From Gammaproteobacteria bacterium (lineage in GTDB: Bacteria > Pseudomonadota > Gammaproteobacteria > Steroidobacterales > Woeseiaceae), in the NCBI GenBank assembly GCA_029865385.1, contig JAOUGX010000012.1, positions 1-64,000 of the forward strand: a stretch of DNA of 64,000 nt, in the 5' to 3' direction. A program made the translations under genes and the position numbers. The first letter of the stretch is position 1. Each line of letters begins with the position of its first letter. Below the pieces are notes generated by a model. The model was given only the letters and a program-made list of their open reading frames with translations, was not told the DNA's origin and made no database searches. Positions 56,226 through 64,000 of this stretch are shown piece after piece.

Positions 56226-56585
56226 CTAGTCGCCGGACTCGGCCGACAGCGTGCCGAGAAAAACCACAAACTGCCGCACTTCTCGATCGTTCAGCTCGAG
56301 CGCCACGAGTTCGTGATCGCCCGCCGACGCCGGCGGATTGCGGTAGTGCTCGATAACGGCGTCGAGATCTGCAAAGCGCCCTTCATGCATGTACGGCGCG
56401 GTGTTGGCCGCGTTGCGCAGGCTCGGCACCTTGAATGCACCCTCGAGCGGCACGTGCGCATCGCGATTCAGGAAACGCAGGTGCTTGCAGTTATCGGGAT
56501 CGGCGTCGCTGTACTGTGTTTGATCTAAGACTACGTAAAGAACGTGTTCAAACCCTATGAAGCTGCAGTCTTCACCATCTGATCA
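56226..56585 (-). pseudogene. C-terminal fragment of a di-heme cytochrome c peroxidase-like gene
   Basis: Reads (from about 56585 downwards) GEDCSFIGFEHVLYVVLDQ, then DPDNCKHLRFLNRDAHVPLEGAFKVPSLRNAANTAPYMHEGRFADLDAVIEHYRNPP, and the end EVRQFVVFLGTLS. The FKVPSLRN and TAPYMHEGRF strings are the signature of MauG/CcpA-type peroxidases. Upstream codons are closed by stops and no CxxCH heme site remains, so the gene is non-functional. Stop codon abuts that of the outer-membrane-factor fragment. Confidence 0.85.
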
Positions 56586-57005
56586 CCAAGGATCAGGCGT
56601 GGCCGCCGAAAATGAGGGGCCGCTCTTCCCGAAAGCCGACGCCTGAATGTCTTGTTTGAAGAAGCCATGAACTTGCGTAAACGGCCAGACGGTATGACTG
56701 CATAACGTCGGACCAGTCGACTCATGCCTCGACGGCGGCTTTGATGCAGGCGGATAGTGCGTATAAGTGGCCATTATGTCGGCACCGAAACCGCTGGAGC
56801 GAGCGGAAATCGGACCGATGACGGCAGATCGAGGCCGCCATCTGGCGGAGCCGGCCCGACCCCTCTTCGTTCAGGCGAGTGAATCTTCCCCTTTCACACG
56901 GAAATGCCGGCACGTCACGGGAAAAGTATCGCCCGGCACGTCGAAGCCAAAGTAGAAGGCTGGCAGAACGGAGAGTTGCGGGGTCCGACGTGACTCGCGA
57001 GTCAC
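56586..57005. other. Gap with AsmA relic and a 16-bp palindrome
   Basis: Mostly no recognisable gene. At 56917-56955 (plus strand) the sequence matches the last ~13 codons of the AsmA gene (ending SKPK-stop), with a one-base frame change. At 56990-57005 is a perfect palindrome, GTGACTCGCGAGTCAC, directly behind the stop of the cytochrome/TPR gene. The minus strand frame of 56722-56913 has no clear family. Confidence 0.6.
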
Positions 57006-59288
57006 CTATTGCGGCGACTGCAACGCGTTAACCAGGTCCAAAGCCTGCGAGTCGCTTGCAGACAGTGCGAGCAGTTTGCGCGCGTAACGCAGGGCTTCAT
57101 CCGTATTGCCGGCGTCACGGTTGATCGTGGCCAGCGCAAACACGATGTTTCTGTAGCCCGGAAAGCGTGCATGCGCTGCAACGAGGGTGCGGAGCGCCTG
57201 CTGTTGATAGCCCGTCGAGTTCTGCGCGATGCCGATGACGTATTGATAATAAGGTGCGTCCGGCGCGAGCTCCACGGCACGCTGCAATTGCTGCAGCGCC
57301 TCGTCGACTTGCCCGGACCGCACCAGCGCCAGACCAAGGGCAAAATGCCCGGCGGGGTCCTCGCTGTTTGCCTCAACTGCCGCAGAGAGAATCGACTGCG
57401 CGTCCGACTCGCGACCGGACTGGCGATACAGGTCCGCCAGATTGACATAGCCGGCAACCCTGTAGGGCTCAACTTCAATCGCCGCCTGCAGTGCAGCCTC
57501 GGCCGCCGAATAGTCACCGAGCTCAAGAAGCACGCCGGCCAGGTTGAGCCGTCCCTCGGCGCGGTCGCTGTTGAATGCCTGCGACTGCCGGTATTCCTCG
57601 AGCGCATTGTCGAACTCGATTCGCTGCGCCTGCCGCAGTTCCGAACGGGCAGGCACGAGCTGCCGTGCGGCCGCCAGGCGCAGCGCACGCACGCTGTGGT
57701 GCAGGAACGGCAGCACGGGTTCGAGCCGACGTTGTATCGGCGCATTGGAAAGGGCATCCAGTGCGGCGAGTTGAATCAGGGACGAGTTGCTCTGCAGCGC
57801 GTCTATCGTCGCCTTCAGCGCGACATCGTCCATCTGTTCTGACAGCAGGCTGATTGCCGTTGCCCGGACAATCGCCGGCGCTCCCGGGTTGGCTGCGAGG
57901 GTCAGAAGCCGTGGGGCACGGTCGCTTGCCCAGTTTCGGCCGGCCGCCAGGGCCTGACCGTAGTGGGCGGTGCCCGTGCGTCCGGCCGGGAACCAGTCGG
58001 CGACGACGCCCGCCGCCCAGCCATTAACCTGGTCTTCATGACATCCGGTGCAGGCATTGGGTGTACCCAGCTCGGCCGAGAGATCGGGCCGCGGCACACG
58101 AAAACTGTGGTCGCGACGCGGATCCACGACCATGTAAGTCTTGGCCGGCATGTGGCAGTCGACGCATTGCGATCCCGGTGCGCCGGTCTCGTGGTGGGAA
58201 TGCGTGCTCACGTCATAGGTACTGGCGAGATGACACTGGCCACAGACGGCGTTGCCTTCAAATTTGAGCCGGGCGCTGTGTGGATTATGGCAGTCGCTGC
58301 AGCTGACCCCAGCGGCATGCATCCTGCTTTGCAGGAACGAACCGTATACATAGACCTCGTCCTGAATTTGCCCGTCGGCGTGATAGAGACCGGTGTCCAG
58401 CAGGGCGGGGCGAAATGCGTCCAGCAGCGGCGCACCCGCGTCGATCTCCTCGTCTATCTGTCCGCGCCGTGAATGGCACTGAGCGCAGGTCTCGATTTCG
58501 GCCTGCGGGCTACGAGCGGGAATTCGCTTCGCGATGCTTGCACCCTCTTCAAACAGCCAGCGCACATCGGTCTCTGCTTGCAGCAACATGGGAACGTCGG
58601 CGGGGGCGAGCGCATGCAGTGAGCCCGGGCCGTGGCAGGCCTCGCAGTCGACATCGATGCTGGAGAACGTTGTGGCGAAGCTGTCCATCGCAACGGAATA
58701 ATTCTTCCGCAAGTTTGTTGAATGGCAAGATGCGCAGGATGTATTCCAGCTTTGAAAAATGCCGGTCCAGTGCAGCGGATCGGCACTGTCGATGGCTTCA
58801 TCCGGGTATAGGTGAAACCAGCGCTGGCCACCCTGTGATGTCGGTCGCGTGTCCCACGCGGTGCTTAAGGCCTGCACCCGACCGGCCGGCAGTTCCACCA
58901 GGTACTGCTGCAGCGGCTCGATCCCGAAGGTGTGAGTAATCCTGAACTCGGCAAGCGCCCCGTCCGGTCCGTCGGTGCGAACCCAGAACGATCCATCGCG
59001 TCGGAAAAACTCGCTGGTAGCATCGTTGTAAGTAAATTCGGCGGCATCAAAATCGCCAAGTACTGTTGCCTCGTCCGCGACCTGCATGGCGAGATCGTGA
59101 TGCGAATTCCGCCAGCGTGCTGCTTCTTCGGGGTGACAGTTGGCGCAGATTTCACCGCCGATAAATTCTGCCACAGGCGCGGCGCGCTCCGGCAGCGCGG
59201 CTGCTTTCTGATCCTTCGCCGCATCGCATGCGCCAATAAGCAGGGCGCAGCAGATAAGGGCGGCGCAAGGACGTTTCTTTATAACCAC
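57006..59288 (-). CDS. Octaheme cytochrome c lipoprotein with HEAT-like and TPR region
   Basis: 760 aa with a GTG start and a leader ending in LIGAC (lipidated Cys about 21). Eight CxxCH heme sites are present: residues 48-52, 185-189, 215-219, 268-272, 330-334, 349-353, 375-379 and 413-417. Sequence around them (CHMPAKTYMVVDPRRDHSFRVPRPD, CSDCHNPHSARLK) is typical of multiheme nitrite/hydroxylamine-type cytochromes. Residues ~460-560 are helical repeats, then ~560-760 carry TPRs such as LNLAGVLLELGDYSAAEAALQAAIEVEP and VNLADLYRQSGRESDAQSILSAA. It probably transfers electrons in the periplasm in a larger complex. No catalytic CxxCK site was seen. Confidence 0.9.
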   Translation of the reverse strand: MVIKKRPCAALICCALLIGACDAAKDQKAAALPERAAPVAEFIGGEICANCHPEEAARWRNSHHDLAMQVADEATVLGDFDAAEFTYNDATSEFFRRDGSFWVRTDGPDGALAEFRITHTFGIEPLQQYLVELPAGRVQALSTAWDTRPTSQGGQRWFHLYPDEAIDSADPLHWTGIFQSWNTSCASCHSTNLRKNYSVAMDSFATTFSSIDVDCEACHGPGSLHALAPADVPMLLQAETDVRWLFEEGASIAKRIPARSPQAEIETCAQCHSRRGQIDEEIDAGAPLLDAFRPALLDTGLYHADGQIQDEVYVYGSFLQSRMHAAGVSCSDCHNPHSARLKFEGNAVCGQCHLASTYDVSTHSHHETGAPGSQCVDCHMPAKTYMVVDPRRDHSFRVPRPDLSAELGTPNACTGCHEDQVNGWAAGVVADWFPAGRTGTAHYGQALAAGRNWASDRAPRLLTLAANPGAPAIVRATAISLLSEQMDDVALKATIDALQSNSSLIQLAALDALSNAPIQRRLEPVLPFLHHSVRALRLAAARQLVPARSELRQAQRIEFDNALEEYRQSQAFNSDRAEGRLNLAGVLLELGDYSAAEAALQAAIEVEPYRVAGYVNLADLYRQSGRESDAQSILSAAVEANSEDPAGHFALGLALVRSGQVDEALQQLQRAVELAPDAPYYQYVIGIAQNSTGYQQQALRTLVAAHARFPGYRNIVFALATINRDAGNTDEALRYARKLLALSASDSQALDLVNALQSPQ

Positions 59289-59297
59289 GGTCCCGGA

Positions 59298-59879
59298 TTA
59301 TTGTGCGCCGCCGGGCTGTATCGGATAACCCATCATGACAGAAGCCACGGCGCCATCGACCGTCGTCTCCATATTGCGAATATCTTTGTCGCTCAATCGT
59401 CCGGCGATGGCGCCCTCCCACACGAGTTTCTTCGTCGCCGCATCGACAACGTCGATGTTCAGTGTACCTTCCGTGTATTGATCCACACGGGTTTCGTAGC
59501 CCATACCCATTCCATAGCCACCCCAGGGGCTGTAAAACGGATCACGATAGCCGTAATAACCGCCGGCGGACGGCACCGATCGGGTCCTAATCTTTTCCTT
59601 GGTATTGATATAGAAATTGACGAGCAACTGAGGATCGTCGTCATCGTAGGTCAAGCCTCGCCTGTCAAACTGTTGGGCCACCGCTACTTTGAGAAAATTA
59701 CTCACCAGCGATTCGTATTGCCCCTTGTCAGTCGACAGTGTAGGGAAATAGCCGAACGTCTTGTATTGACTAAAATCGACGTTGGGATCGGCGTTGATAA
59801 AGGTATTCGGTGTTGAGGCACAGGCGGTCAATAGCGACGCTGCTATTATCACCAGTGACCGTGTTACAACTGCATTCAT
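59298..59879 (-). CDS. DUF4136 lipoprotein (block D, intact)
   Basis: 193 aa from the ATG at 59879 (MNAVVTRSLVIIAASLLTAC, lipobox LTAC). The DUF4136 pattern is full: INADPNVDFSQYKTFGYF, NFLKVAVAQQFDRRGLTYDDDDPQLLVNFYIN, GGYYGYRDPFYSPWGGYGMGMGYETRVDQYTEGTLNIDVVDAATKKLVWEGAI. It is the intact counterpart of the 44735-45316 pseudogene. It is followed (9 bases) by the start of the cytochrome/TPR gene on the same strand, so they may be co-transcribed. Confidence 0.9.
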   Translation of the reverse strand: MNAVVTRSLVIIAASLLTACASTPNTFINADPNVDFSQYKTFGYFPTLSTDKGQYESLVSNFLKVAVAQQFDRRGLTYDDDDPQLLVNFYINTKEKIRTRSVPSAGGYYGYRDPFYSPWGGYGMGMGYETRVDQYTEGTLNIDVVDAATKKLVWEGAIAGRLSDKDIRNMETTVDGAVASVMMGYPIQPGGAQ

Positions 59880-60031
59880 TTTCTGCTCTCCTGATTTGAT
59901 GGGGGTCGTATAACAAGCGCACGCCTGACTTGGGCCATTGTACACCGATATGCGATGTCCATCGTGTCGAGGCATTGGCCACCAAAGACGTACTATGGAA
60001 CGACAATTGGTCCTTCCAGATCTCCCCTGCC

Positions 60032-60865
60032 TCAGAATACCGCCACTATGCTTACCACCGGCCCCTGGTATTTGTAGTTCATTGAACTGACCAGGCCGGA
60101 CTCTTTAAAATCAACGCCGACATCAAAGTACGCATAACTGAGCCCGAAATGCAGATGTTCAAAGGTCTTGTGCTGAATTGACGCATACGCATTAATCACT
60201 TCGCCGTTCAATTGCTCCTCGTCGGATATCGCCAGATCGACCGAAAACACGCCGGCTCCTGCTTTGCCTATCCATTTGTCGGTAAATGCATATCCACCGC
60301 GGAGACCGAGGGTAGGCAGCGGCGCCGTCAGCCCCGAAGTCGCTTCGATGATACCGAGGCCCTCGTTTCCCATCAGCCCGAATTTGATGTCCTGAACCGC
60401 GAGTCCGAGGTCGATCGCGACTTCTTTTTTCTCGTCGAAAACAAATGAATAGCTGTAGTTGAGACCGATAACGCTGATATCGAAGAACGACGATATCGGC
60501 AAATCAACAGTAAATACCTCGTCCCCGAAACGAATATCGGTGGCTGCTATCCCCGAGCCACTGCGCTTCAGGTCGGAGGTCTCAAACTGCAGACGGTGTT
60601 TTTTCGCAAAGCGCCAGCCGATACTGAGTCCTGGCAGGGTTTCCGTATCCGACATGCCGAGGTTTTGCTCGAAATCGACCGTGGTGCCCGGTGAAGCATC
60701 GGATGCATCCAGGCGTATTCGCGTATCAAGATTCTGAAAGAAAGCGTTGGCCGACACGGTGAAATGATCGGCCAACGGCCATGTCTGCCAATTGTCCTGA
60801 TTCTGAGCGACCGCAGAGCCGGACAGCAAGAGCACTGCAAGCGTGGTGAAGACGGTTTTATTCAT
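60032..60865 (-). CDS. Outer-membrane beta-barrel protein, family of 10636
   Basis: 277 aa with signal peptide (SGSAVAQN). The strand pattern includes FTVSANAFFQNLDTRIRLD, DFEQNLGMSDTETLPGLSIGWRF, HRLQFETSDLKRSGSG and the end YKYQGPVVSIVAVF with C-terminal Phe. The LGMSDTETLPGLSIGWRF block matches LGVSNRDNLVSGNFDWRF in the 10636 protein. This gene has no equivalent in block C, where the DUF4136 and DUF481 copies are adjacent, so it was added to block D or lost from C. Confidence 0.78.
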   Translation of the reverse strand: MNKTVFTTLAVLLLSGSAVAQNQDNWQTWPLADHFTVSANAFFQNLDTRIRLDASDASPGTTVDFEQNLGMSDTETLPGLSIGWRFAKKHRLQFETSDLKRSGSGIAATDIRFGDEVFTVDLPISSFFDISVIGLNYSYSFVFDEKKEVAIDLGLAVQDIKFGLMGNEGLGIIEATSGLTAPLPTLGLRGGYAFTDKWIGKAGAGVFSVDLAISDEEQLNGEVINAYASIQHKTFEHLHFGLSYAYFDVGVDFKESGLVSSMNYKYQGPVVSIVAVF

Positions 60866-61197
60866 GAGACCTTTCCGCTACAAGCCAAACGTGAAAAGTT
60901 AGCATACCAATTGCATCGCGAACATGAGGCCTGGTACTGATTACCCCTCCACAATGACATGAACATCTCGTTGCTGTCGCGATTTGGCGCCAGCAGCACT
61001 GGCACCGGCAAGACCGGCAATGCGCACGCCGCATTGTAGTCTGGCAATACCAGCGGCGAGGCTGTCGAATGACAGCCTGACTGTCAGGAATCGATGGATC
61101 AAGCCGCCAGGGCGACCACCGGAGGAGCATACCCATCAGCAGTTCGATCATCGCGTGATAAGCACAGGTTGCGCCGTGTAGCGGCCAGGCTCCACGG
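60866..61197. other. Gap between barrel and DUF481 genes
   Basis: 332 bases. GGCTGTC (61060-61066), loop GAAT and GACAGCC (61071-61077) form a clean hairpin without T-run, of possible but unproven regulatory meaning. No gene is seen. Confidence 0.4.
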
Positions 61198-62268
61198 CTA
61201 GAACGTTGCGCCCAGCGAGGTAATAACGCCATAGTCGTCCTTCGCCGCGCCCTCGGCGGGTTGATTGTCGTAGCTGCTGTAGAACGACAGGTCCCAGAAG
61301 AAATTTCGAAACAGTTCATTGCGCAGGGTTATGTCGGTGTTGACGCGAATTCGGCCCTCTTCCGTAATACCTGGAAATAAGCTGATATTGGCAGACAGGC
61401 GAATGATGGGAATATTCAACTGATAGATATCGAAGGACGAGTGAATCAGGCCTTCCAGGCTTTCCTTTGAATTGCCGTCGATGCGATCTTCCCGGCTGGC
61501 GGCAACGCCGGCGTTCACTTCAAACCGCATGGTTGCGGTTTGAAGAAAGTACTTGCCGGCGGAACCACTAAGAAGACTGCGCAGATCGATGCCGAGCTCC
61601 TGATTGCGCTCGAATGCTGCGGATCCTTTCCAGAACCACCGGTCTCTGAGATACCGGGTGTAGTTGCTATTCAGATTGGCTCGCGACGCGTTATCCGTTT
61701 CGCTGCGTTGCGTTTCGTTCCAGTTGAAGCCAAAACCAAGTTCGTGATTTTCCTCGCGCAGTCGCAGATTCGACGCAACGTTCACGAGCAATATGTCACT
61801 GGCCTTCTTGTAATCGATGCCCGCGCTTGCATCACCTTCAATGCGCTGCCAAAACGTTTCGTCGACGCGGAGAGGCTTCATAGCCGCGATTCGGGCGGTC
61901 GGAATGTCGACGCTTTCGCCTTCGTCGAGCATCCTCACGTTCTGCGTCAGCCCGGATTTCTGCACTCGGCCGTAGATGAAAGTGCCGTCGGTGTTGGCAA
62001 TACGCAGATAGGTCTTGCTTTCGATGAAATCCACCTCGAGCCAGTTGACGTAGATCGTGTCCATCGTTGTCGTCTTGATGCGCAGTTTTCCACGGTCGAG
62101 TTCCTTGATCGTTCCGCTGATTCGATCGCCGTTAACCAGGTAGACCCTGTCCTTGAACGTGTCGCCGGATTGCGCTCGTGCCGGCAACGGCGCGAAGAAA
62201 ATTGCGAACAGCGACAATAGGATCGCGAAGGCAGGTGGGTGTATCGGCAGCAAACGTCGTCGAGTCAT
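61198..62268 (-). CDS. DUF481 outer-membrane barrel protein (block D, intact)
   Basis: 356 aa from the ATG at 62268 (MTRRRLLPIHPPAFAILLSLFAIFF, cleavage near ARAQ). The first domain has VYLVNGDRISGTIKELDRGKLRIKTTTMDTIYVNWLEVDFIESKTYLRI and is followed by a barrel ending VITSLGATF. It is the intact partner of the broken copy at 45534-46647 and a more distant paralogue of 33274-34311. In the same strand direction as the 60032 barrel and the DUF4136 gene, so an operon is likely. Confidence 0.85.
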   Translation of the reverse strand: MTRRRLLPIHPPAFAILLSLFAIFFAPLPARAQSGDTFKDRVYLVNGDRISGTIKELDRGKLRIKTTTMDTIYVNWLEVDFIESKTYLRIANTDGTFIYGRVQKSGLTQNVRMLDEGESVDIPTARIAAMKPLRVDETFWQRIEGDASAGIDYKKASDILLVNVASNLRLREENHELGFGFNWNETQRSETDNASRANLNSNYTRYLRDRWFWKGSAAFERNQELGIDLRSLLSGSAGKYFLQTATMRFEVNAGVAASREDRIDGNSKESLEGLIHSSFDIYQLNIPIIRLSANISLFPGITEEGRIRVNTDITLRNELFRNFFWDLSFYSSYDNQPAEGAAKDDYGVITSLGATF

Positions 62269-62938
62269 TTCTTTCGTCCCAAGTTTCAGGTTGTTTATGT
62301 CCAAAAAAGACAGCGCAAGAGCCGACGATTGCTGCCGGCTTTGCAGTGGACGGTACAAGCATACCTGCCACCGTCACCCGAGTCGTATCATTGCCTGTTT
62401 TCGCCTGGCTGTCTTCTGGCGAGGCATTCGTCGACGCCGACACCGACCTGGCTGCCAGGCCCAGGAGGAATGCGGCGATCAGATCAGGTGCGTTGCGTGG
62501 CACCCGGGGCGGTGAGGGACAAAAAAATTTCCCGGAATCACGTCGGCGATCGGCGTCGACATCGCAACCCCCTCGCTGTCTATCGCGGCCCCAGCCACAG
62601 CAGCATCAGTGACAACAAGGCAAACAGTCCACTCGGTGGAGGGACATTCAGGAAATGAATCCCGCCACTCCGTTCGGCGTCGATTTCGAGTGAATATTTT
62701 CGCAGGCAGGACCTGACGAGTCTGACTTGTGCCGGAAACCTCCGGCCGCTCTGCCGACCCGAAAAGCAGCGTGCCGCCGAATCTCACTGCAAGAACAGCA
62801 CCGGGACTCATCGTCGTGCTGCGACATCTTCGCAGCGATGACGAAAAGCACCGCGATCTCATCCGGGCGTCGCCATCCCGGCAGCCAAAAGGGTATTGTT
62901 GCGGCTGAGGGACACATTTTGACCGGAAGTCTGACGGA
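62269..62938. other. Divergent intergenic region of block D
   Basis: 670 bases between the DUF481 gene and the phospholipase-D stub. At 62580-62657 on the minus strand the frame reads VPPPSGLFALLSLMLLWLGPR and a stop, which resembles a PEP-CTERM-like sorting tail; the frame upstream is closed, so at most a relic. Most of the region shows nothing recognisable. Confidence 0.4.
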
Positions 62939-63238
62939 ATGACGAATCCGAAAACGTTCAAACCCATTGGGACTTCGATTGCCATCATGGTTATTGCCGG
63001 GTGTGCGAGTGTGCCTTTGAACCACCCTAAGACGATGATTTCGGCATTGATCGACACCGACAGTACCTAACTGGCCAAGGCCAGTGCCAACTGGCGGGCG
63101 GCCGATCCCGAACCGAACGGGCTTTATCCGTTGACCGCTGGATTCGACGCGTTCGGCGGACGCCTGGCGCTGATTTACCGCGCCGAACGAAGTATCGACG
63201 TCCAGTATTTTCTGATGAAGCCCGATGCTGCAGGCCTC
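62939..63238 (+). pseudogene. 5' stub of the phospholipase-D-like lipoprotein gene (block D)
   Basis: From the ATG at 62939 the frame matches the intact gene at 47088 (VIAGCASVPL, then after the stop ANWRAADPEPNGLYPL and RAERSIDVQYFLMKPDAAGL). A TAA at 63068-63070 interrupts it after 43 codons. The match ends abruptly at about 63238, before the first HKD motif, at a junction with sarcosine-oxidase sequence on the other strand. So about 80 percent of the gene is gone. Confidence 0.92.
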
Positions 63239-63239
63239 A

Positions 63240-64000
63240 AGGCATCGAAGCCGTCCAGGTGAGGGTCCGAGTCTGCCAGGACAACCCTGATTCCGGTCTC
63301 CGCCGCCGTGATCGCAGCCTCCATGCCGGCCAGCCCGCCGCCGACCACCAGCATTTCAGGGCTAAGGTTGACCGCTGATCGGTGGCGAGTCGCCGGTGCA
63401 GTCGCAGATGCCCGACCAGGAGCGCACGACGCGCACGTGGGCGAGGTCAGGAAAGTATTCGACAATCCTGGAGGCCCGGTCCGCTGACTCCTCCCAGGTT
63501 GCATAGGAATTCCATGACTGCCAGTGGTCCAGCGGACCCCCAAGGATCAGGTCGCCTTTCAGGGTCTGCTGCGTGTAAAAATGCAGCCGTGGAGAGGCAA
63601 CGTAGTAGTCGAGAAACGGCTTCATCACATCGGTAGTCATCACCTGCATCGCATAGGTCTCGACCGGAAACCTTATGCCGATCATCCGGCCGATTTCTGA
63701 CGAGTAGCCGCCGACGGCTACGTGAACCTTGCCCGCTGCGATGCTGCCGACATTGGTCTCTACGCCTGTTACTTTTTCGGCGTCGATATTGATCCCGGTC
63801 ACCTCGACACCGACACAGATATCGACGCCGTATCGCGAAGCTCCCTGCGCATATCCCCACACGGCCGCATCGTGATGGACCGTGCCGCCCTCGGGATGAA
63901 ACTGTGCACCGAATATCGGCAGTGCCGGCTTGTCGCTGATGTCTATCGACGGGACCTTCTTCTTGATCTCTGCCGGGCTGAGCATCTCGATCTTGATACC
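63240..64000 (-). pseudogene. Joined fragments of sarcosine oxidase beta (soxB) and alpha (soxA)
   Basis: The minus strand from the window edge down to 63362 encodes a sarcosine oxidase beta/DAO-family segment (IFGAQFHPEGGTVHHDAAVWGYAQGASRYGVDI, VHVAVGGYSSEIGRMIGIRFPVETYAMQVMTTDVMKP, RIVEYFPDLAHVRVVRSWSGICD), which stops early at ISGQP. In another frame, 63239-63360 encodes LVVGGGLAGMEAAITAAETGIRVVLADSDPHLDG, a dinucleotide-binding segment like that of sarcosine oxidase alpha. The gene end and the delta-subunit gene usually between are missing. The gene runs off the window, so the beta N-terminus cannot be judged. Confidence 0.8.

Noticed and set aside
56586-56950. Transposase fragment on the minus strand
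   Set aside because: Two short Arg-rich frames look vaguely like transposase tails but lack any catalytic motif or terminal repeat.

Overview
The window looks like a chromosomal segment of a Gram-negative, GC-rich proteobacterium. I would guess an environmental or marine gammaproteobacterium; that placement is inference from gene families (MexAB-OprM-type efflux, MipA/OmpV, DUF481, DUF4136, LssY_C, SYLF, ecotin), not from a marker gene. No rRNA, tRNA or CRISPR array was recognised. The content is strikingly biased to the cell envelope: at least a dozen lipoproteins, six intact outer-membrane beta-barrels, an RND efflux operon, an AsmA protein, two pentameric ligand-gated ion channels and a broken MscK-type mechanosensitive channel.

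Layout. 0-5.8 kb: RND tripartite efflux operon on the minus strand. 6.3-9.8 kb: plus-strand envelope genes (double VOC protein, Gly/Tyr/Pro lipoprotein, MORN protein, glycine-zipper protein, small secreted protein). 9.8-14.2 kb: block A, an OmpW-like barrel, a second barrel, and two overlapping LssY_C lipoproteins. 14.4-17.2 kb: the first ligand-gated channel, divergent from a fused double-barrel protein. 17.5-24.6 kb: DUF3313 lipoprotein, alkaline-phosphatase-superfamily enzyme, arylsulfatase, spermidine-synthase-like membrane protein. 24.8-29.4 kb: small lipoproteins around a second ligand-gated channel, including a DUF4136 protein and a lysozyme-inhibitor-like (MliC) protein. 29.7-33.1 kb: MscK-like gene with three lesions. 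33.3-38.2 kb: DUF481 and MipA/OmpV barrels, SYLF protein, a Gmad2 lipoprotein and an ecotin with a lipobox. 38.5-39.7 kb: an IS30-family element inserted in the 3' end of a methyltransferase gene. 40.7-44.6 kb: AsmA.

From 44.6 kb to the end the DNA is rearranged. Two ancestral segments appear twice. Block A recurs as decayed block B (50.7-53.2 kb). A second segment (AsmA 3' end, DUF4136, DUF481, phospholipase-D-like lipoprotein) is present as block C (44.6-48.6 kb) and block D (56.9-63.2 kb). In C and D the decay is reciprocal: DUF4136 and DUF481 are broken in C and intact in D, while the phospholipase-D gene is intact in C and reduced to a 5' stub in D. Between the blocks lie an IS5-family element, a TAXI-type binding protein, an octaheme-cytochrome/TPR lipoprotein, and pieces of HlyD, outer-membrane-factor, cytochrome-peroxidase and sarcosine-oxidase genes.

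Functionally the intact genes point to envelope construction and protection: efflux, outer-membrane barrels, lipoprotein inhibitors of host- or predator-type lysozyme and serine proteases, phosphate/sulfate ester hydrolysis, and ion channels opened by ligand or tension. The most distinctive features are the pair of ligand-gated channels with different predicted pore chemistry, the fused barrel, the lipid-anchored ecotin, and the reciprocally decaying duplicated blocks.
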